Made by a program: the position numbers and the translations under genes. 64,000 nucleotides of DNA from Manihot esculenta (lineage: Eukaryota; Streptophyta; Magnoliopsida; Malpighiales; Euphorbiaceae): the NCBI RefSeq assembly GCF_001659605.2, contig NC_035169.2, positions 19,096,263-19,160,262 on the forward strand, read 5' to 3'. The notes below the pieces were generated by a model. That model did no database searches and was not told the origin of the DNA. It saw only the letters and a program-made list of their open reading frames with translations. Below, piece after piece: positions 58,502 through 64,000 of the stretch (position 1 is its first letter; every line of letters begins with the position of its first letter).

Positions 58502-58513
58502 GCTCTGATACCA
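58502..58513 (-). other. Primer-binding site of copy D (initiator Met tRNA)
   Basis: The minus strand reads TGGTATCAGAGC, a perfect match, three bases inside the 5' LTR. Confidence 0.88.
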
Positions 58514-58516
58514 CTC

Positions 58517-60598
58517 TGTAACGACCCAAAAATCGGAGCGCTACCGGCGCTAGGATCCAGATTGGCTTAAGGTTGCCGGGACCCGTAGCAAGCCAAACAT
58601 TCATCCTGTGAACCTGTTTAATCCCATACATGATCAACAACATACATAAAAATTTTGAACTTTTCCTTACATTCATTCATTCTTTCATTCATTCACCAAA
58701 CTCAACCTGTGCATGCACTATACATAACATAGTCATAAACATTAACCCCTCCTTAGAGTCCTCATCAATGCTCCAATGCTCCTTGCTGACCTCCTGGTCT
58801 ACCCTGTACTTGCAATCCTGGGGGTTAAGGGAGAGGGGTGAGCTACTAGAGCCCAGTGAGCAGAATAATAAAACATTTTATTTAAACATTTGATATCATG
58901 GAATGCATCACATCACAACTAATCACATCAAGGATGAATTTGTCACCCATAGCCCTCTAAGTGGTCCAACTGTGCCAGAGGCGTAGAATGGGCCTCACTG
59001 GTCTTTCTCTTACATAACATATCATAACATAACATTCCAACTGTGCTAGGGGCGTATAATGGGCCTCGCTGGTCTTTCTCTCACATAGTGCCAGGGGCGT
59101 AGAATGGGCCTCACTGGTCTTCCGTACCGTATCATATCATACCATATCATATCATGGGAGGGCTAAAGGATCATTCAACGTTCATCCGCATCATCAACAT
59201 ATTATGCAATGCAACATATTCGTGAATTCTAATGCAAACAACCTAATATATCTCATGGCATTCATGATGCGTGAATCATGCTAAGAATTAATTTATTTAC
59301 TTTAAAACATAAAGAGTTTATTCCACTCACCTCTGGCTGAAGCTCTACTGACTCTGAAGCGACCGACTCACTGCTGGGGTCCTCGGGTCTGAACCTACAC
59401 AGGTGGACTCAAATGAGGGACCAAACATCTATGATCAAGACTCTAAAATACTCCCCAAAAACCCCCCAAAACACCTTAAAACAATCATAGAAAATATGCA
59501 AAGGAAGGCTGAACAGGGCACTTTCGGTGGCAGGTTCGGCGGCCGAAAGTCCCTCCAGAGCCGAAAGTCATGCAGGTTCGGCGGCACCTTCGGCGGCCGA
59601 AAGTGCCCTCCAGAGACGAAAGTCCATTTTCGGGGGTAGGCTTCGGCAGCCGAAAGGCTTGCCTCACAGACAGGTTCGACGGCTGAAACTCCTTTCAGCT
59701 GCCGAACCTGGTTTCTCCCAAAGGGCAGAAACGAGCTCTCTCTGCATACTTCCCTCCCAAACCTTCCAATCAAGCATACAACTCAACCAAAACATACATA
59801 AACACATACATAAGCTCCTAGGGGCTTCAAACTAACTTAAACCCCAACTACAACACATCAAACATGCATATCCAACACACATTGTCCATATAATCACATA
59901 AAACCTAACAAAGTTCAACTAAACTAAACATGCATTTCTACCCTATAGATCAACTTAAAACTTGTTTAAAACATACAATGAGCTCAAGATCGGTTCTTAC
60001 CTCTTGAAGATCAAGAGAGAGACGACTTAAACTTGGAAACCAAAGGAAAAGAGCTCCTGAATCTTCTAAGCCTCAAAACTCGCTTAAATGCTCAAAATCT
60101 TCAAAATAAAGTAAAAACTCATGAAAATCATGAAAGATTTGAAGAAAAGGACTCAAAATCGGTGAGGGACGGCGGAGAACTCACCTTGGCCGAAAATGGA
60201 GAGAAAAGCTCGCCCATTCGGACAAGGAGACCCTTTTATAGGTGGCTGGCCAAGCCACTTTCGGGGGCCTAACGTGCCTCCGCATGCATGCCATGTTCGG
60301 CGGCCGAACATAAGGTTCGGCTGCCGAACCTGGACTTCCCTCACTTATGCTTTCGAGGGCCTAAGGCCCTGCCGAAGTGAATGCATGTTCGGCGGCCGAA
60401 CTTGAGGTTCGGCGGCCGAACCTAAGTCTTCTTCTCAAGACTATTTTCATTCAAAACTTAATTTCTTTCTTGCTTAAAACCATAAAATACATTAAGACAT
60501 TTTATGAAAACATGATTTTACCCTTCTAGAGGTTTCCGACATCCGAGATTCCACCGGACGGTAGGAATTCCGATACCAGAGTCTAACCGGGTATTACA
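58517..60598 (-). repeat. 5' LTR of copy D (2082 bp, with internal deletion)
   Basis: It matches the 3' LTR but lacks about 210 bases: sequence corresponding to 51137-51352 is replaced by CTC at about 58778. The TATA box is at 60233-60241 (minus strand CTATAAAAG). The minisatellite and palindromes are retained. Confidence 0.92.
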
Positions 60599-61200
60599 GG
60601 CTGAGAGCAATGTTGGCATCTTAAGCTCTATAATGACTATTTTGGCCCAAGAGTAAATAAAATACTGGTCATACACATGTGCAGAGCTACTCCCAAAAGG
60701 TGGCCACCTAACATATGCTCCAAAGGTTATGTGTATATCAAGTGTTGTTCCAAAGACAATATAAATATATGCTAAACTGAAAATAAATCACCTGTCATCA
60801 ATGTGTTATCTGTTTGGTGCATATACAGAGTAGAATCAACTATTTATTTAGCTATACTTTAAATTTCATTTTCATTAATTCAAGAAATACGAATTCATTT
60901 TATCCATTCCCATTTTAAATAAATAAAATAACACATTTTAAATAAATAAAATAACACACATATATATATATATATATATTTAAGAAAAATATCAATATTA
61001 TATATTTATCCACTTACTTGTACCGAGGACAACATAAGTTTAGATCGCGGGAACACTTCTATTATCTATACTGGAAGTTAAATCCTCTTTTAGAATTAAG
61101 AAGAAAAAATAATGTATTAAGTGATAAACAATTATTCTAGGATGAAAATATAAAATGTAAAATGCGAATTTTAAATATTAAATATATATATATATATATA

Positions 61201-61770
61201 AAGAAAAATTTGGCAGTACTCCAGCATAATTAGACCTCTCAAAATTACACAGGCTTAAGAACACTCAATAAACAATAAATATGATTTAGATCAACTTATA
61301 AAAATTATTAATCCTAAAAATAGAATCTCATTAATTGATCTAACTAAAACTTATCTTCTTTTAATTCTCAAATCACAAAAATCATTTGGTAGAGAAAATA
61401 AATTAAATCATAATAATTCGAATGAAATGAATAAAACTCACCTATCCAAATATTGGAGTTTTTGGAAGAAATTATTGGAGTTTCTGGAAGAAATTATTGA
61501 ATTTCTGGTCAGAATATTAGTTTAAATAAGGATCTAGCTGAGAATTTTAAAAGTTTATAGATTGATTGAGTTGAGGAGGAGAAGATTTGGATTAAAAAGG
61601 AATGTTTTTTTTAATAACTGAAAGATGCTCTGTTCTTCTTCCTGAGAAAGGAGAAGAGTTTTGGTCTCGGGAAGGGAGAGTTCTTATTCTTTTTTTTAAT
61701 TAATTAATTAATATTTTTTAAATTTATGGGCTTCTCCATTTTTTGTTTTTCAATAGGGACTGGGTATGAT
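61201..61770 (-). repeat. Probable LTR remnant of an older gypsy element
   Basis: The stretch directly left of an integrase C-terminus read on the minus strand is where that element's 3' LTR should be. A purine-rich tract on the minus strand (about 61768-61785, CTTTTAGGATGAGAGAA) lies at the join. I cannot define the outer end. Confidence 0.4.
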
Positions 61771-61808
61771 AATTCTCTCATCCTAAAAGAAATTTCGTAC
61801 TCGAAATT

Positions 61809-62764
61809 TTACATAACTGTTGAAGAGAACAAATGCGGAAATTGAATTCGCATATCCTTTTCTTTTTCCCAAGTAGCTTTTTTATTAGAGTGGTTACTCC
61901 ACTGAATTTTAACTAGGGGTATTATCTTGTTCCTTAGAACCTTCTCTTCTTTGGCAACGATCTCTACTAACTCTTCTTCATATGTTAAATCTTCTCTCAA
62001 CTTGATAGGTTATTTTTGGAGGACGTGGAAATAATTACTTATGTATCTTCTTCACATAGATACATGAAAGACATCATGAATCTGTGATGACTCTGGAGGT
62101 AATGCTAAACGATAAGCAACTAGTGTAATTCTCTCTAAAATCTCATATGGTCCTATGAATCATGAACTCAATTTTCCACGTTTACCAAAACGTACAACCT
62201 CTTTCCAAGGAGAGATCTTTAGAAATAACTTGTCACCAACATTATATTCAATATCCCTTCTCTTCAAATCTGCATAACTCTTCTATCTATCTTGTACGGC
62301 TTTTAATCTACTTCTAATCATCTGAATTTTATCTGTAGTGTGTTGCACTAATTTTGGACCTTCTAATTGTCTTTCCCTTACTTCATTTCAACACAATGGT
62401 GTTCTGCATCTTCTCTCATATAAAACTTCATAAGGAGCCATGCTGATACTAATATGATAGCTATTATCATAAGAAAACTCCATCAAATGCACATACCTAT
62501 CCCAACTTCCTCTAAACTCCATCACCATGCCCTTAGCATATCCTTCAAGGTCTAAATGGTTCATTCTAATTGACCATCTGTTTGAGGGTGAAAGAAACTG
62601 TTAAACTTCAACTTGGTGCCTAAAGCATTTTGCAAGCTACGCCAAAATTGAGAAGTGAATCTTAGATCTTTGTCTGAAATAATGAAAACTGGAGCACCAT
62701 AGAGTCTTACAATCTCATTGACATAGATCTCGGCTAATTTATATATTAGATTTTTTAAAATCAT
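61809..62764 (-). pseudogene. Gypsy integrase fragment with chromodomain-like end (heavily decayed)
   Basis: On the minus strand: LAEIYVNEIVRLYGAP and SDKDLRFTSQFWRSLQNALG (62600-62740) correspond to the DDE core around the second Asp, with SDKD where active copies have SDRG. The C-terminus (61809-62000) has LRNKIIPLVKIQWSNHSNKKATWE, a chromodomain-like end. The stretch between the two is broken by many stops. It is related to the Tekay copies but clearly different. The N-terminal part, beyond 62764, is missing. Confidence 0.75.
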
Positions 62765-62770
62765 TTTGTC

Positions 62771-63208
62771 AGTGATTTTTTTGATAAAAAACCATTTAAT
62801 TTTTTGATTTTTTGTAATAGTTTCTTCTAGTGAGCTCCACGATATTTTAAGTTTAACACCATTACTTGTTTTGTTAATTGGGTTTTGAATGTTATAATTA
62901 AAACAATTCAGAAAGTTATTTGTTCCCTAAAATAGTTTAAGGGTTTATTTAAATATTGACCTATAGTTTAGGGGCTAAATAATACTGTATACCTTTAAAT
63001 AACTATTTTATTAATAAACAAATGCTATAAAATTTAAAAATAAATCAAATAATCCTTATTTCTGATTCATATCATTTCTTTATATTCTATTTCATCTCTT
63101 TCTGACTAACTTTCTTTTAGAACTTATGTGAACTTAAGTTGCTGATCACCTCCATACTAAAAAACTTAAGAACTTATGTTGCGGCTCATTCATTAATTTC
63201 TTGTTAAA
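62771..63208. other. AT-rich spacer
   Basis: There is no recognisable gene or repeat between the decayed integrase and the LTR of copy E. Confidence 0.5.
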
Positions 63209-64000
63209 TGTAATACCCGGCTAGACTCCGGTATCGGAATTCCTACTGTCCGGTGGAATCTCGGATGTCGGAAACTTCTAGAAGGGTAAAATCATGTTTT
63301 ATGAAATGATTTAATGTATTTTATAATTTTAAGTAAAAAGGAAATTGAGTTTTTAATGAAAATAGCCTTGGAGGAAGATTCAGGTTCGGCCGCCGAACGT
63401 GCATGTGCTTCGGGAGTGCTTTAGGCCCCCGAATGCATAAGTGAGGGAAGTCCAGGTTCGGCCGCCGAACCTTATGTTCGGCCGCCGAACGTGGCATGCG
63501 TGCGGAGGCACGTTAGGCCCCCGAAAGTGGCCTGGCCAGCCACCTATAAAGGGGTCCCCATGTTTGAACGGGCAAGCTTTTCTCCCCATTTTCGGCCAAG
63601 GTGAGTCTCCGCCGCCCTCATGCCGATCTTGAGTTCTTCCTTCAAATCTTTCATGATTTCTTATGAGTTTTAACTTCGTTTTGAAGATTTCAACCTTAGA
63701 TCGAAGTTGTGAAGCTTGGAGACCTCAGGAACCCATCTTCCCCAAATCTCCAAGTTAGGTCACACTCTCTCTCGATCTTCAAAAGGTAAGAGTCGATCTT
63801 TAGCTCATTATATGTTTTAAACGAGTTTCATGAAGATTTATGGGGTAGAAATGCATGTTAGGTTATTTTTGAGTTCATGGGTTTATGTTGAGTCTTTTTG
63901 AGCAATGTATGATGTTTATGTATGTTTGATGTGTTGTAAGTTGGGGTTTAGGATAGTTTGAAGCCCCTAGGAGCTTGAGTGCTTGAGTTTGCATGTTGTA
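63209..64000 (+). repeat. LTR of a further Tekay-type element, copy E (partial)
   Basis: It starts TGTAATACCCGGCTAGACTCC and matches copies A and D in the same orientation as A. It has a TATA box (63544-63552) and TTCGGCCGCCGAA palindromes at about 63384-63490. It runs off the window. No polypurine tract precedes it, so it is either a 5' LTR or a solo LTR. Confidence 0.88.
63544..63552 (+). promoter_or_regulatory. LTR TATA box, copy E
   Basis: CTATAAAGG lies in the context CCACCTATAAAGGGG, the same position as in the other family members. Confidence 0.55.

Larger units (their letters stand above)
50875..60598 (-). mobile_element. Tekay/Del-type Ty3-gypsy element, copy D (complete)
   Basis: This is a full minus-strand element with LTRs at 50875-53156 and 58517-60598, primer site, polypurine tract and a broken gag-pol. 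The TSD is GGCTG at 50870-50874 and 60599-60603. The LTRs differ more than those of copy C and one has a deletion of about 210 bases, so copy D is older. Its proteins are closest by eye to copies A and B. Confidence 0.93.
50109..61200 (+). repeat. Tandem duplication, unit 2, split by copy D
   Basis: The homologous parts are 50109-50874 and 60604-61200, with copy D (50875-60598) between them. Unit 2 starts TGGACTTAACATCCAACATG and ends near the AT dinucleotide run at 61180-61200. Divergence from unit 1 is roughly 10% by eye, so the duplication is well older than copy D. Confidence 0.78.

Overview
The window is repeat-dominated nuclear DNA from a eudicot plant. It consists almost entirely of LTR retrotransposons nested in one another, plus an endogenous plant pararetrovirus (Caulimoviridae-like) and fragments of one host gene. 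No intact host gene, rRNA, tRNA gene or CRISPR array is visible. My guess of Euphorbiaceae (cassava or rubber tree type) rests only on the feel of the repeat families and is weak.

Bases 1-29015 are a stack of insertions that can be ordered from target-site duplications (TSDs). The oldest layer is a + strand Tekay/Del-type Ty3-gypsy chromovirus (copy A): integrase at 5145-6624, and a 3' LTR split into 6723-8290 and 28299-29015. A - strand relative (copy B, 1-5144) abuts and interrupts copy A. An Athila-type element (8291-28293, TSD ACGCC) sits inside copy A's 3' LTR. Two younger elements sit inside the Athila. One is a complete - strand Tekay element (copy C, 9348-18844, TSD TAAAC) with two 2150-bp LTRs that differ at about six sites; it lies just upstream of the Athila TATA box. 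The other is a solo LTR (copy F, 21299-22284, TSD ATGTG) that splits the Athila gag region.

Bases 29016-37382 hold two pieces of a pararetrovirus in inverted orientation. The right piece (- strand) carries a decayed polyprotein (movement-protein tail, coat protein, CCHC knuckle, protease, reverse transcriptase, RNase H), a second ORF of unknown function, and a promoter and leader. The left piece (+ strand) has only the end of the second ORF, the promoter, the leader and an initiator-Met primer-binding site. The two promoter-leader blocks form 0.6-kb inverted arms with promoters that point at each other. The right-hand pararetrovirus boundary lies directly against an exon of a broken host gene, a plastid EamA/WAT1-like transporter (37383-38417, - strand).

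Bases 38822-44800 hold a truncated Athila-like LTR, then a Tat-type Ty3-gypsy gag-protease region with its 5' LTR (40293-43351, - strand). That element is inserted in a second, different Tat-type gag fragment. Bases 44800-48800 are AT-rich with a foldback (MULE-like) element around a GGA/GAA microsatellite and a small AT-rich MITE-like repeat. A 1.29-kb tandem duplication (48820-50108 and 50109-61200) follows. Its second unit is interrupted by a complete - strand Tekay element (copy D, 50875-60598, TSD GGCTG). The window closes with a decayed - strand gypsy integrase (61800-62770) and the start of another + strand Tekay LTR (copy E, 63209 onward).

None of these elements looks autonomous. Every gag-pol region carries stops or frameshifts. 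Most stops read as C-to-T changes at Gln or Arg codons (CAG to TAG most often), which fits deamination of methylated cytosine in silenced transposons. All family names come from recognising motifs by eye, without a database search.
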